Source: an uncultured Bacteroidales bacterium (GTDB taxonomy: Bacteria; Bacteroidota; Bacteroidia; Bacteroidales; Muribaculaceae). From it: a stretch of 64,000 bases of DNA. The notes under the pieces were generated by a model. The model was not told the DNA's origin. It ran no database searches and saw only the letters and a program-made list of their open reading frames with translations. Every line of letters begins with the position of its first letter. The stretch's first letter is position 1. The stretch covers positions 1-64,000 of the forward strand of contig CAJLWO010000002.1 in the NCBI GenBank assembly GCA_905210435.1, written 5' to 3'. This document shows, in pieces, positions 17,286 to 27,200 of the stretch. The position numbers and the translations under genes are program-made.

Positions 17286-17309
17286 CGTGGTGCAGCCCTA
17301 CAACCGCTA
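17273..17309. repeat. Nested palindrome GGCTGCACC-GT-GGTGCAGCC
   Basis: An inner perfect palindrome of 9-bp arms (17278-17297) is enclosed by outer complementary arms ATAGCGG and CCGCTAT. It resembles a REP unit, and this is the only copy I found in the window. Confidence 0.7.
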
Positions 17310-17316
17310 TTAATTG

Positions 17317-18519
17317 CTAATTACTCATTCCTAATTGCTCATTATAGAGGGCGAGGTCCTTGTCGCCGCGGCCGGAGAGGTTGATTACGACCACATCGTC
17401 GGGCGCGAATTTCTTTATGTCGAGGGCGGCGAGCGCGTGGGCCGATTCAAGTGCGGGAATGATACCTTCCAATCGGGTGAGCCGGTAGGCGGCGTCAAGA
17501 GCCTGGCGGTCGGTGGCTGCGATGACTTCGGCGCGTCCCGTATAGTGCAGGTAGGCATGGAGCGGACCCACGCCGGGATAGTCAAGACCGGCCGAGATGG
17601 AGTACGGTTCGGTAATCTGTCCGTCCTCGTCCTGCATCACCATCGTGCGCGCGCCGTGGATTATCCCCTCGGTGCCGCGGGCCATTGATGCGGCCGTCTC
17701 CCCCGAGTCGATGCCGAGGCCGGCTGCTTCTACCGCCACAAGGTTTACTTCCTGCCGGTTGATGAAGTGGTAGAACGCTCCCGCCGCATTACTGCCACCG
17801 CCGATGCATGCCACTACGTAGTCGGGCAGATCCTTGCCGGTAAGTTCCGGTACCTGACGAAGCATCTCCTTAGATATTACCGATTGGAACCGCGCCACCA
17901 TCTCGGGGTAGGGGTGCGGGCCGACCGTCGAACCGATTATATAGAACGTGTCCGACGGGTTGCAGCACCAGTCGCGTATCGCCTCGTTGGTAGCGTCCTT
18001 GAGGGTCATGTTGCCCGAAGTCACCGGCACGACCTTTGCGCCGAGCATCTTCATGCGCTCCACGTTGGGACGCTGACGAGCCACATCTGTGGCGCCCATG
18101 TAGACTATGCACTCCATCCCCATGAGCGCGCATACCGTGGCGGTGGCCACGCCATGCTGTCCCGCACCCGTCTCGGCGATGATGCGTTTCTTGCCCATGC
18201 GGCGTGCGAGGAGAGCCGAGCCGATGGCGTTGTTGATTTTGTGAGCGCCGGTGTGGTTGAGGTCCTCGCGTTTGAGGTATATGTTGGTGTTGTAGAGCGC
18301 CGAAAGTCTGCGGGCATGGTAGAGAGGGGAGGGGCGGCCCACATAGTCGCGCATGAGTGAGTCGAATTCGGCCTTGAATTCCTCGTCGTCGACCCAGCGG
18401 TAGAACGCTTCCCTGAGATTATCTACATTGGCATGGAGTATTTCGGGAATATATGCGCCCCCGAAGCGTCCGTAATATCCTTCGTCGTCAACCGGTAGAA
18501 AATGTTTGTATCTGCTCAT
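17317..18519 (-). CDS. trpB: Tryptophan synthase beta chain
   Basis: Condenses indole with serine to give tryptophan, using pyridoxal phosphate. I place the start at 18519 (MSRYKHFLPV, 400 residues), matching the usual TrpB N-terminus. The frame is open to 18591, but that extension is read out of a MITE end. The PLP lysine is Lys94 in HTGAHKINNA, and GGGSNAAG forms the phosphate-binding loop. The last residues (EQLGMSN) are encoded by a degenerate ATTACTA-type repeat (17311-17345). No trpA or other trp gene is adjacent, so it is either separated from the trp operon or a second copy that salvages indole. Confidence 0.95.
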   Translation of the reverse strand: MSRYKHFLPVDDEGYYGRFGGAYIPEILHANVDNLREAFYRWVDDEEFKAEFDSLMRDYVGRPSPLYHARRLSALYNTNIYLKREDLNHTGAHKINNAIGSALLARRMGKKRIIAETGAGQHGVATATVCALMGMECIVYMGATDVARQRPNVERMKMLGAKVVPVTSGNMTLKDATNEAIRDWCCNPSDTFYIIGSTVGPHPYPEMVARFQSVISKEMLRQVPELTGKDLPDYVVACIGGGSNAAGAFYHFINRQEVNLVAVEAAGLGIDSGETAASMARGTEGIIHGARTMVMQDEDGQITEPYSISAGLDYPGVGPLHAYLHYTGRAEVIAATDRQALDAAYRLTRLEGIIPALESAHALAALDIKKFAPDDVVVINLSGRGDKDLALYNEQLGMSN

Positions 18520-18576
18520 AATGTTATATAGTTGCCGTTGTTTTCTTGCTTTCAGAAGTATCCGTTTATTTCTGTA

Positions 18577-18761
18577 TAAGTAACTGTTCAAAATTATTTT
18601 GATATTATGACGGAAGGATTTTTCAGGCGATTTCCGGTGAGGAAGAAGGAGTGTAGCGAGCTACATGACTGATGACGAGACGGAAAGCGACGAAAAAGAC
18701 TCCGGCAGAATATTAAAATAATGAGAATGGTTATTATAAAATAATTTTAAACAGTTACTTA
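18577..18761. mobile_element. MITE-like element, complete copy 1
   Basis: A 185-bp non-coding element with terminal inverted repeats of about 24 bp (starting TAAGTAACTGTT and ending AACAGTTACTTA, one mismatch). Related copies lie at 19218-19386 and 44783-44964. No transposase is encoded, so it would be mobilised in trans. It sits 58 bp upstream of trpB. I could not define a target-site duplication. Confidence 0.85.
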
Positions 18762-18767
18762 TGTCTA

Positions 18768-18799
18768 TTGAATTTAAAAATATGTGTCATTTACCTTTG
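18768..18799 (+). promoter_or_regulatory. Candidate promoter just outside the MITE
   Basis: TTG (18768-18770), a 21-bp spacer and TACCTTTG (18792-18799) fit the Bacteroidetes promoter. No gene follows; a hairpin lies about 35 bp downstream, so the product would be a short RNA. Confidence 0.5.
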
Positions 18800-18835
18800 C
18801 CCCGATACCTTTCACCTGTATGCCGGAATAAAAAA

Positions 18836-18875
18836 ATTGCCGTGAGAAATAATATATTTCTACGGCAATTCCATT
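18836..18875. terminator. Hairpin with flanking A and T runs
   Basis: A 15-bp stem with one bulged base (18836-18851 with 18855-18869) has AAAAAA on its left and ATTTTT on its right, so it can act as a terminator in both directions. Confidence 0.65.
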
Positions 18876-19026
18876 TTTCCAAGCTGTATCTCTTATTGTC
18901 CAATCCTATGGTTAAAGTATATACATACAAAGTAGCAGATGCCGCATCCTGATGCGCCACCAACGCCAATTCTGTATATTTATACAAATATTCTGCATGT
19001 CCAATACTAATTTCTGCAAATGTAGC

Positions 19027-19084
19027 ATATTTATTCTATAAAACAAACTTTTTACTAAAAAAATTTATTATATAGAATAAATAT
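19027..19084. repeat. 14-bp perfect inverted repeat
   Basis: ATATTTATTCTATA (19027-19040) and its exact complement (19071-19084) enclose a 30-bp AT-rich spacer. Otherwise I see no gene in 18876-19217. Confidence 0.7.
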
Positions 19085-19217
19085 ACAATTATGAGTATAA
19101 TTTGGAGTATGTGCGGATTTAATTAAAGAAATACGCCTAAAATTATTGAATGAATTCTGTGGATTGAATAAGTTGCAAGGCGAACTATACGTTTGATTTT
19201 CTATAAAATCTGACTGA

Positions 19218-19386
19218 TAAGTAACTGTTCAAAATTATTTTGATATTATGACGGAAGGATTTTTCAGGCGATTTCCGGTGAGGAAGAAGGAATGTAGCGA
19301 GCTACATGACTGATGACGAGACGGAAAGAGGCAAAAAAGACTCCGACAGAATATTAAAATAATGAGAATGGTTATTATAAAATAAT
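19218..19386. mobile_element. MITE-like element, truncated copy 2
   Basis: Nearly identical to copy 1 from its left terminal repeat up to 19386, where the right inverted repeat is replaced by unrelated sequence (GAGAGCC). The 19387-19797 stretch that follows contains no gene I can support. Confidence 0.85.
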
Positions 19387-19770
19387 GAGAGCCATACTCG
19401 TTGCTCGTCCCACTCGTTGAGGCTCTGGAATGCCCGGTATAGTTGAACGAGCAAACACGCAGAAGCCTCACGCAGAATATGCTTATACGCCGACGGTCAG
19501 CGCTCGCGCGCCGGCTGTCGGCAGAATAGACATATATCCACACAGACATCTACCGTTTGCTGCATCCTTGACTATACCAAAAGAAATTTTCCAGATTTCA
19601 ACGAGTCAAGAAAGAGCGTCAGGGTAAACGCTTTCCAAAAAATGTCTCTACAGACCCCACCCGCTGCGCCCGTGACCGGGCTTCTGCGAAATGCGGTCTG
19701 CATCGGCAAATTTAACAAACTTTTTTCGATTGCCAAAAGAAAGTTAAAAAATATAGGAAAATTAATTTTA

Positions 19771-19805
19771 TTTCCGGAATTTTCGGAAATAAATCACTAT
19801 ATTTG
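19771..19805 (+). promoter_or_regulatory. Promoter with overlapping palindrome for the AAA ATPase gene
   Basis: A -7 box TATATTTG (19798-19805) fits the consensus. ATTTCCG and CGGAAAT (about 19770-19790) form a palindrome where the -33 region should be, so a repressor could bind here. The -33 match itself is weak. Confidence 0.5.
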
Positions 19806-19843
19806 TCCGTATGAAACGGAAAAGTATATTCCAGAATATAATA

Positions 19844-21136
19844 ATGACGATGCAGAAGGAACTGCCGTTTCCTGTGCATGAGCGTGATTTACAGTTGCCG
19901 GTCAATTCCGGCCAGATGATAACGGTGTCAGGCGTAAGACGCTGTGGTAAATCATCTATGATGAAAATTGTCGCAAACAGGCTGGTAAGCAATGGCGTTG
20001 ACAAGGACAGGATACTTTGGATAAATTTTGATGATGAACGCCTTGATGATATGGACGTATCTGAACTTGACGAAGTGCTGCAGGCTTATCGCGAGATGTT
20101 CCCGGATACAGACCTTTCGTCGGTATATATGTTTTTCGATGAAATCCAGATGGTTGACAAGTGGGAACTGTTTGTAATGCGCGTCTATAAATCGTATTGT
20201 AAGAATATATATATTTCAGGGAGCAATGCCAAAATGCTCTCCTCGCAGATAGCTACAGCTTTGCGGGGGTGGCCGGTTGAGTATGAAGCTTTCCCGTTGT
20301 CGTTCAGTGAGTACCTCAGATTTACCGGGATAAAAGCATCCCCGTATGACGAGCAGGGTCGGGCCCGACTTGTCCTTGCATGTCGTGAATATCTACATGC
20401 GAGTGCTTTCCCCGAGATTGTGCTTATGAATGAACCGTCGTTGAAGTTACGCAAGGTGCAGGGGTATTTCAATACTATGCTTTTTCGGGATTTGGTTGAG
20501 CATTATGGACTTTCAAGTCCGGAAACAGTCAAGTATTTTCTTAAACGCATGATGCTGAATATCACTAAACCTACGTCGGTTCATACTATATATAATGACC
20601 TTAAGTCGCAGGGGAGGAAAGCTGACAAAAACAGGCTGTATGAACTGGCCGATATGGCTTGTGATACTTTTATGTTTTTTAGAGTGAACCGCTGGTCAGC
20701 ATCACTTGTGAAGGAAACTTCACGTCTGCCGAAATATTATTTTATAGATAATGGCATGCGTAACGCGGTCATACTCCCGCAGAGCGGTGATGATGGCAAG
20801 CTGCTTGAAAATGCTGTCTTTCTCCATCTTCGCCGTTTCCTTGACCCGATGCGAAAAATAACTTATTTTGCTGAGGATTATGAATGCGATTTTATAATAC
20901 AGCGCGATGAAAACATAGAAATGCTGGTGCAGGTGTGCTGGACGCTTGGCGACGAGCAGACGTTCTCCCGTGAATTGCGCGGGCTCAAAACTGCATCCGA
21001 TATAACGGGGTGTAAAAATTGCACGATAATAACATTCGATGAGGAGAGGGAATTGGAATATGAGGGATTGACAATAAAAATTCTGGCCGCCTGGAAATGG
21101 CTTTTGGATAATCCTTTTTGCCAAGCCTATGGGTAA
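19844..21136 (+). CDS. AAA_14/DUF4143 family ATPase
   Basis: A P-loop ATPase of the AAA_14 plus DUF4143 type, of unknown substrate. The frame is open from 19811, but that ATG is only 6 bp past the -7 box, so I take the next Met, MTMQKELPF at 19844. In the numbering from 19811, Walker A is GVRRCGKSS (41-49) and Walker B is YMFFDEIQ (106-113). The C-terminal half, with a nuclease-like FAEDYECDFII segment, fits DUF4143. The gene is richer in A and T than the flanking housekeeping genes and lies next to MITE copies and a gene fragment, which points to horizontal acquisition. Confidence 0.85.
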   Translation: MTMQKELPFPVHERDLQLPVNSGQMITVSGVRRCGKSSMMKIVANRLVSNGVDKDRILWINFDDERLDDMDVSELDEVLQAYREMFPDTDLSSVYMFFDEIQMVDKWELFVMRVYKSYCKNIYISGSNAKMLSSQIATALRGWPVEYEAFPLSFSEYLRFTGIKASPYDEQGRARLVLACREYLHASAFPEIVLMNEPSLKLRKVQGYFNTMLFRDLVEHYGLSSPETVKYFLKRMMLNITKPTSVHTIYNDLKSQGRKADKNRLYELADMACDTFMFFRVNRWSASLVKETSRLPKYYFIDNGMRNAVILPQSGDDGKLLENAVFLHLRRFLDPMRKITYFAEDYECDFIIQRDENIEMLVQVCWTLGDEQTFSRELRGLKTASDITGCKNCTIITFDEERELEYEGLTIKILAAWKWLLDNPFCQAYG

Positions 21137-21152
21137 ATATCACTATATATTA

Positions 21153-21362
21153 TCAACATAGTGTTGCAAATTCGTCACCAACCTGGTGACGAATTATATT
21201 GTCTTGATTATAAAACTCATACCATCGTTTTGCATACTTGATGTTGGTGACGGAAAAACCGGACTGTCCGGGAAATGCTGTCTTTAGGTCGAGACTCAGA
21301 CAGTCGAAAAACGCGCTTCCCCATTTGGCTGCTTCGTGAAGCTTTGAAATATCACGCCCCAT
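21153..21362 (-). pseudogene. Fragment of a DUF1016 (YhcG N-terminal) gene
   Basis: A 69-residue frame matching the middle of the DUF1016 N-terminal domain: WGSAFFDCLSLDLKTAFPG then GFSVTNIKYAKRWYEFY lines up with WGAQVIDRLSADLSRRFPD and GYSVRNLKNMRAF of the intact gene at 49588-50733. The part before GRDIS and the nuclease half are missing. Its ATG follows the stop codon of the SIMPL gene directly, so the left junction is exactly at that gene end. Probably a non-functional remnant. Confidence 0.7.
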
Positions 21363-22058
21363 TTATTTCTCGGATTTTGGGGTATGAGTGAAGGCGTATT
21401 TTACTTTGACGGAGTATTTGCGGGTGATTCGGCGCATGTTTTCCATGCCTGTGCCGCTGTCGAATGCTACGTTGGAGAACATCTGCGCGCCGTAGCGTTC
21501 CTGGGTCGTTTCGATGATTTCAAGCGGGGCGGTGAGGCTTAGACCTTCGTTCTGTGCTATGAATTGGGCTTTAAGCCGGGCGGCGTCGAGGGCTGCTTTG
21601 AGGCCTTGGCGGTTGTACTGCTCCATGTCGGCGTTGTCCATGCCGGCGAGGCGGAAGCCGGTGATGCCTTCGCTGTCGAGCGAGGCGCATACGGTGTTGA
21701 GCCGGTCGAAGTCGGAGAACACGGCTGTAAGAGTCCTGGCCATTGTGAAGCGTTGGCTGCGGTGATAGTCGCGGTAGTTGTCTATGTCGGACACCGTGAT
21801 GCAGGTATCGGACACTTCGGCGTTGGCAAGTGCGCGGCGCACGTCGTTTTCAATCTGTGCGATTCTGACGAGGGTACTGTCGCCTGATGCTGTCGGTGTG
21901 AAGTATTCCTCCATACCGATTTCAACCGTAATGCGGTCGGGAACTATGTTGAGCGTGGCTGTGCCCGACACCTCAATAAACCGCGGTGCGCAGTCCTGTG
22001 CACGTGCGATAACACAAGCCATTGCCAATGTCATGACGGCAAAAAGGATTTTATTCAT
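21363..22058 (-). CDS. SIMPL domain (DUF541) periplasmic protein
   Basis: A 231-residue exported protein with a signal peptide (about 1-20, ending ARAQ) and a SIMPL/DUF541 domain over most of the rest. Recognisable parts are IEVSGTATLNIVPDRITVEIGMEEYF near the N-terminus (conserved positions V-G-A and P-D-x-A) and the helix LKAALDAARLKAQFIAQ. SIMPL proteins form periplasmic or outer-membrane assemblies of mostly unknown function. Upstream is a large nested palindrome; downstream is the DUF1016 fragment. Confidence 0.85.
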   Translation of the reverse strand: MNKILFAVMTLAMACVIARAQDCAPRFIEVSGTATLNIVPDRITVEIGMEEYFTPTASGDSTLVRIAQIENDVRRALANAEVSDTCITVSDIDNYRDYHRSQRFTMARTLTAVFSDFDRLNTVCASLDSEGITGFRLAGMDNADMEQYNRQGLKAALDAARLKAQFIAQNEGLSLTAPLEIIETTQERYGAQMFSNVAFDSGTGMENMRRITRKYSVKVKYAFTHTPKSEK

Positions 22059-22100
22059 GTGACTTCGATTTTGTTTGTGAGTGAAAACTGTTATAGCAAC

Positions 22101-22266
22101 TTGTAGGGGCGCGATTCAATGCTGTTTACTTAGCAGAGGTGATAGGGGCGGGGGCGTCTCGCCCCCGTGGTAACTTTCAGTGTGTAAAAATAATAGACCG
22201 AGGGCGAGACGCCCTCGCCCCTACGTATGCCCCTTAAGTAAACATCATTGGGACGCGTCCCTACAA
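22101..22266. repeat. Three-layer nested palindrome of REP-like units
   Basis: Outer arms of family A (22101-22120 and 22247-22266), middle arms around GTTTACTTA (22121-22133) and TAAGTAAAC (about 22234-22243), and inner arms of family B (22142-22172 and 22193-22224) are each inverted relative to their partner. The whole fills the spacer between the SIMPL gene and ettA. Confidence 0.85.
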
Positions 22267-22276
22267 GGCGCAATGG

Positions 22277-23962
<1,686 letters not shown>

Positions 23963-23974
23963 TGGAAAAAATTT

Positions 23975-24110
23975 TTTAATTCATAATGCATAATTCTTGC
24001 TACGCAAGCGCTAAAGCGATTGCATAATTGGGGGCTCCGCGTTATGCGGTTGCGCGTCATTATGAATTATCTGTGCTAATTATGAATTATGAATTGTGAA
24101 TTATGAATTA
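23975..24110. repeat. AT-rich spacer of TAATTATGAATT-type repeats
   Basis: Degenerate repeats of ATTATGAATT surround a GC-rich core with GCGTTATGCGGTTGCGCGTCAT, related to the TGATGACGCG sequences at 1836 and 48265. The right end overlaps the def stop codon (24108-24110). Confidence 0.6.
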
Positions 24111-24674
24111 TTTACGCTTGCGGGGGGCATAGCGCACGGGGTAGTCGCAGCTGACGCGTCCCTCGACGATGTTGGTGAGTTTGCGGCGTATCATCTGCTT
24201 GCGTATCGGGGAGATGTGGTCGATGTAGACCATACCCTCGAGGTGGTCGCACTCGTGCTGCACGATGCGGGCGAGGAAACCGGTGATGATTTCCTCATGT
24301 TCCTCGAAATTTTCGTCAAGCCAGTTGAGGCGTATGTTCTCGACGCGCTTTACGTCCTCTGAGAGTCCGGGGAGGCTGAGGCATCCTTCGGCGCGGTTGA
24401 CTTTGTCGCCGTCGAGCACTTCGATTTCGGGGTTGATGAGTACCATTTTCTTGCCTGCGCAGTCGGGAAACGATTCGGCCACGGGGTCGGCGTCGATGAC
24501 CACGAGGCGTATGCTTTTGCCTATCTGGGGAGCGGCGAGACCGACACCTTCTGAGGTGTACATCGTCTCGAACATGTCGGCGATGAGAGTTTTGAGGCCG
24601 GGATAGTCGGGCGTCACGTCGTCAGCGATTTCGCGAAGCACCGGGTGGCCGTAGAGATATACCGGAAGATTCAT
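24108..24674 (-). CDS. def: Peptide deformylase
   Basis: Removes the formyl group from the N-terminal methionine of new proteins. I take the start at 24674 (MNLPVYLYGHPVL, 188 residues); the open frame to 24716 adds an unlikely Asn-rich tail. All three motifs are present: GVGLAAPQ (43-50), EGCLS (96-100, with metal ligand Cys98) and HECDH (140-144, with two metal His and the catalytic Glu). It follows ruvX by 38 bp on the same strand, which suggests co-transcription. Confidence 0.95.
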   Translation of the reverse strand: MNLPVYLYGHPVLREIADDVTPDYPGLKTLIADMFETMYTSEGVGLAAPQIGKSIRLVVIDADPVAESFPDCAGKKMVLINPEIEVLDGDKVNRAEGCLSLPGLSEDVKRVENIRLNWLDENFEEHEEIITGFLARIVQHECDHLEGMVYIDHISPIRKQMIRRKLTNIVEGRVSCDYPVRYAPRKRK

Positions 24675-24712
24675 ATTGTTGTTTATGTTTTTGTGATTCG
24701 TTAGATGACCGC

Positions 24713-25135
24713 TCACCGGTTGTACTGCCGGCTCTCGAGGTAGTCGTTGAGTATGATTGTGGCGGATATTTCGTCGACGATTGCCTTGTCGCGGCGCGCC
24801 ATCTTCTTCATGCCGCCGTCAATCATGGCGCGGTGGGCTATGGCGGAGGTGAAGCGCTCGTCGAAAAATATTATTTCCATCTCCGGGAGCGCCTTGCGCA
24901 GCTGTCCGATGCCCGGACGGATATAGCGCATGGAGTCGGACTCCTCGCCGCGCATCGTGGTGGGGTATCCCACAATGATGGTGTCGACAGGCTCGCGTGA
25001 CACGTAGCCCTTGACAAATTCCACGAGTTTCGGGGTGTCGACCGTAGTCAGTCCCGACGCGACAATGCGCAAAGTGTCGGTCACCGCGATACCGCAGCGA
25101 CGCCGACCGTAATCAATAGAGAGTAATCGTCCCAT
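24713..25135 (-). CDS. ruvX: Putative Holliday junction resolvase / pre-16S rRNA nuclease RuvX
   Basis: A 140-residue YqgF-fold nuclease, implicated in maturation of the 16S rRNA 5' end. The first acidic residue is in SIDYGRRRCGIAVTD near the N-terminus, FDERFTSA gives the second conserved site, and the terminal D-E-x-x-A-T-x-I-L-x-x-Y-L segment is typical. A TATCTTTG box (complement of 25144-25151) lies only 8 bp before the start, so the transcript may have a very short leader. Confidence 0.92.
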   Translation of the reverse strand: MGRLLSIDYGRRRCGIAVTDTLRIVASGLTTVDTPKLVEFVKGYVSREPVDTIIVGYPTTMRGEESDSMRYIRPGIGQLRKALPEMEIIFFDERFTSAIAHRAMIDGGMKKMARRDKAIVDEISATIILNDYLESRQYNR

Positions 25136-25225
25136 ACTGTCTGCAAAGATAACAAAAAATCGGGATAAATCGAGACAAAACCCGATTTAACAGTAGTAAT
25201 CCCGATTAATCGGGGGGATAGTCTC

Positions 25226-25295
25226 GATTAATCGAGACTAATCGGGATTAAGCTTGATAAATCCCGATAAACATTGGTTAATCATGATTTATCGG
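25226..25295. repeat. Seven-unit 10-bp array, GATNNATC type
   Basis: Seven consecutive 10-bp units from GATTAATCGA to GATTTATCGG, with a near-palindromic 8-bp core GATNNATC and 2-bp spacers. Looser copies extend left to about 25160. The right end overlaps the last codons and the stop of the zinc-ribbon gene (25278). The other seven-unit array is at 51659-51728. Confidence 0.8.
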
Positions 25296-26033
25296 ACGGA
25301 TGCCGTTGCATTTGGGAAAATCGCTGCAACCCCAGAATTCCCGTCCTTGCATCTGTCCCTTCTTCTGCGTCCTCTTGAACATTGGCTTCCCGCATTTCGG
25401 ACAGGTCGGAGTGCCGCCTGATGAGGCTTGGGCTTTTCGTGCTTCAAGTCTCTCCTCGGTCATGTTTTCCGTGAAGCCGCCCTTTTGCCGGTAGCTCTCA
25501 AGTTGGTGTTGCATCTGAGACTGAAGCATCCTGTTTTCCCTGAGACATAGTACCAGCAATGCATTGGCGACTATCTCGGGGTTGTCATTTTCAAGCCAAC
25601 GGTCGAATTTCTGTTTCTGTACAAGTATATGTCTGGCTGCGTCGTGCAGGTAACTGTTGGTGTATTGAGGTGTATCGAGCCTCATCTGCTAGATTGCTTC
25701 GCGTTCGGGGTGCCCGATAGCCCATACATCAGCCTTTTTTCGAAGAAGAAAATTAAATATGTCGCCCTGCAGCTCGTCGAAACTCGCTCTCGCTACATCC
25801 AGCAACCGCATTTCAGTCTCTGTTGATGTAGAATGCCGGGCCGAGCCTTCCGCGATATTGGCCACTCCACACCTTGCCGCCATCACCATCTGATCGTATA
25901 AACGACGCCCCGGATCCATGCGGTAATCCACAAACCGCTCACAAAAGTCCTGGGTGGCAAGCTGAATCACATTGGCTAAAATCCATGAATTCAGCCAATG
26001 ATATGATTGAGAAAACTGAATATCGACCCCCAT
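25278..26033 (-). pseudogene. Four-helix-bundle protein with zinc-ribbon suffix, split by an in-frame amber codon
   Basis: From the Met at 26033 (MGVDIQFSQSYHWLN) one reading frame runs to 25278, broken only by a TAG at 25689-25691. The first half is a four-helix-bundle protein (23S rRNA intervening-sequence protein family, with FCERFVDYRMDPGRRLYDQM and AARCGVANIAEGSAR). The second half is the suffix region plus a topoisomerase-type zinc ribbon, CPKCGKPM then CSDFPKC (four Cys). Intact homologues carry both parts in one chain, as far as I recall. Either the gene is a pseudogene, or the two halves are made separately (restart at the Met at 25685), or the stop is read through. It has its own good promoter. 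Confidence 0.75.
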
Positions 26034-26075
26034 GAGCTTAGGTATTATAAGATGCTCTTTTTCACTTTTATGTGG

Positions 26076-26106
26076 CAAAAATACAAAATAATAGCCAATA
26101 ATCAAA
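26076..26106 (-). promoter_or_regulatory. Promoter of the four-helix-bundle gene
   Basis: On the minus strand TTTG (26103-26106), a 19-bp spacer and TATTTTTG (26076-26083) match the Bacteroidetes consensus exactly, about 43 bp before the start at 26033. Confidence 0.75.
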
Positions 26107-26122
26107 AGATAATAGATGTGAG

Positions 26123-26150
26123 GCAAACTGAAGTTTGCTCGCGGAACCAA
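26123..26150. repeat. REP-like palindrome, family C (RAYT-flanking, 3' side)
   Basis: The palindrome GCAAACT-GA-AGTTTGC (26123-26138) is followed by TCGCGGAACCAA. The same unit lies at 27201-27231 in the same orientation on the other side of the RAYT gene. Confidence 0.85.
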
Positions 26151-26199
26151 TCGGGTTGTTCAAACCGGTGCTATGGCGGAGGTCAGCGGCAATAATCGG

Positions 26200-27174
26200 T
26201 CAGCGTCGGCTGATTTGAGCGGCGCCGGGAGCGAGTTGTGATATATGGGAAGCTATTGCATTCAGTTCCTGGGCGTGGAGGTAGTTCATTAGTTTGGGCG
26301 GAGTCGGGTACTGCTCGGTGCTGACTATCAGCAGGCACCCTTTCGAGCAGATGTCAAACAGCTCTTTGTAGGGCTTTGTCCTGTCGGAGAAGCAGTAATC
26401 TACGATAAGGATTATGCCGTTGCCGTTATTGATGGCTGCGTCACGGTAGTGCTTTTCGTCGGGATTGATAAACGGCGATACAAGAACTCCGCCGCAACGA
26501 ATTGTTTCCTCCCACATTTTGATTTTTGCATCAAGGTCCGGCGTACGACTTCTTATCCTGCTTATCTTTACAAAAGATTTGACGGGGTGGTCAAGTAGAA
26601 AGATATTGCCGTAAAGGCCGCATTTCCTTCCATTGACTGTTATTTGCAATTTATGGTAAAAGTAGTCGGGGTAAAGTTTTTTTATAAGGTATCTCCGAGG
26701 ATTGTCGGCGATATAATTATAGAAAGCGTCTTTGGCTCCGGCACGAAAAGCAATCTTATCATTAAAGCCATTCTGAAACATCGGGATGCCTTTTATTGCA
26801 AGGGTGGATTGAGGGTATTGCTCCCGGTATCTTTTGGTACAGGCTGATTTGAACGCGGCGACAATTAATCCCAGCGGCATTTCTGTCTTTTCCGTGACAA
26901 AAATTTCAAAATGAATATGGTCGGGCATCGCTATATATCGCAGGATGCGGATGGCAGGGTAGTTGTCAGGCAGTTTTTTGAGGCATTCATATATTATTTT
27001 GCCGGCAGGATGAAGCTCAACTAAAGGGCGTGCCTTTGCCGACGTGGGGTCGGCTGTGATTGATGAAAAAACAGGGGCTTCCGCCGATTTCAGCATGGTT
27101 ATCATGTAGATGCAGCGGCTTCGGTAGTCGTGGCCTTTGCATCTTCGGTTATAACTATGTCGGGAGTTTGGCAT
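26200..27174 (-). CDS. REP-associated tyrosine transposase (RAYT, Y1/HUH) with a C-terminal extension
   Basis: A 324-residue HUH single-strand transposase of the Y1_Tnp type. The metal-binding HUH motif is HIH (86-88) in MPDHIHFEIFV, preceded by ILRYIAM; the catalytic Tyr is probably Tyr152 or Tyr154 in FYNYIADNPRRY. Residues 185-310 are an extra domain not found in ordinary RAYTs, with alternating strands and helices (GGVLVSPF, NGIILIVDYCF, GCLLIVST) that suggests a Rossmann or DprA/SLOG-like fold; this is inference. REP-like palindromes of one family lie just outside both ends. RAYT proteins in other bacteria cut and join such palindromes, so the pair looks like a RAYT-REP system. Confidence 0.8.
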   Translation of the reverse strand: MPNSRHSYNRRCKGHDYRSRCIYMITMLKSAEAPVFSSITADPTSAKARPLVELHPAGKIIYECLKKLPDNYPAIRILRYIAMPDHIHFEIFVTEKTEMPLGLIVAAFKSACTKRYREQYPQSTLAIKGIPMFQNGFNDKIAFRAGAKDAFYNYIADNPRRYLIKKLYPDYFYHKLQITVNGRKCGLYGNIFLLDHPVKSFVKISRIRSRTPDLDAKIKMWEETIRCGGVLVSPFINPDEKHYRDAAINNGNGIILIVDYCFSDRTKPYKELFDICSKGCLLIVSTEQYPTPPKLMNYLHAQELNAIASHISQLAPGAAQISRR

Positions 27175-27200
27175 CGGAGGAGGTAAATGGAATTAAGGTG

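Noticed and set aside
18577..18761. Target-site duplication of the MITE
   Set aside because: Flanks suggest at most TA or AT, which cannot be separated from chance in AT-rich sequence; comparison with an empty site is needed.
18787..18987. Small frames between the MITE copies (18787-18987 and 19235-19549, minus strand; 19430-19881, plus strand)
   Set aside because: They overlap hairpins, MITE sequence or the ATPase start, and have no coding-like composition or ribosome-binding site.
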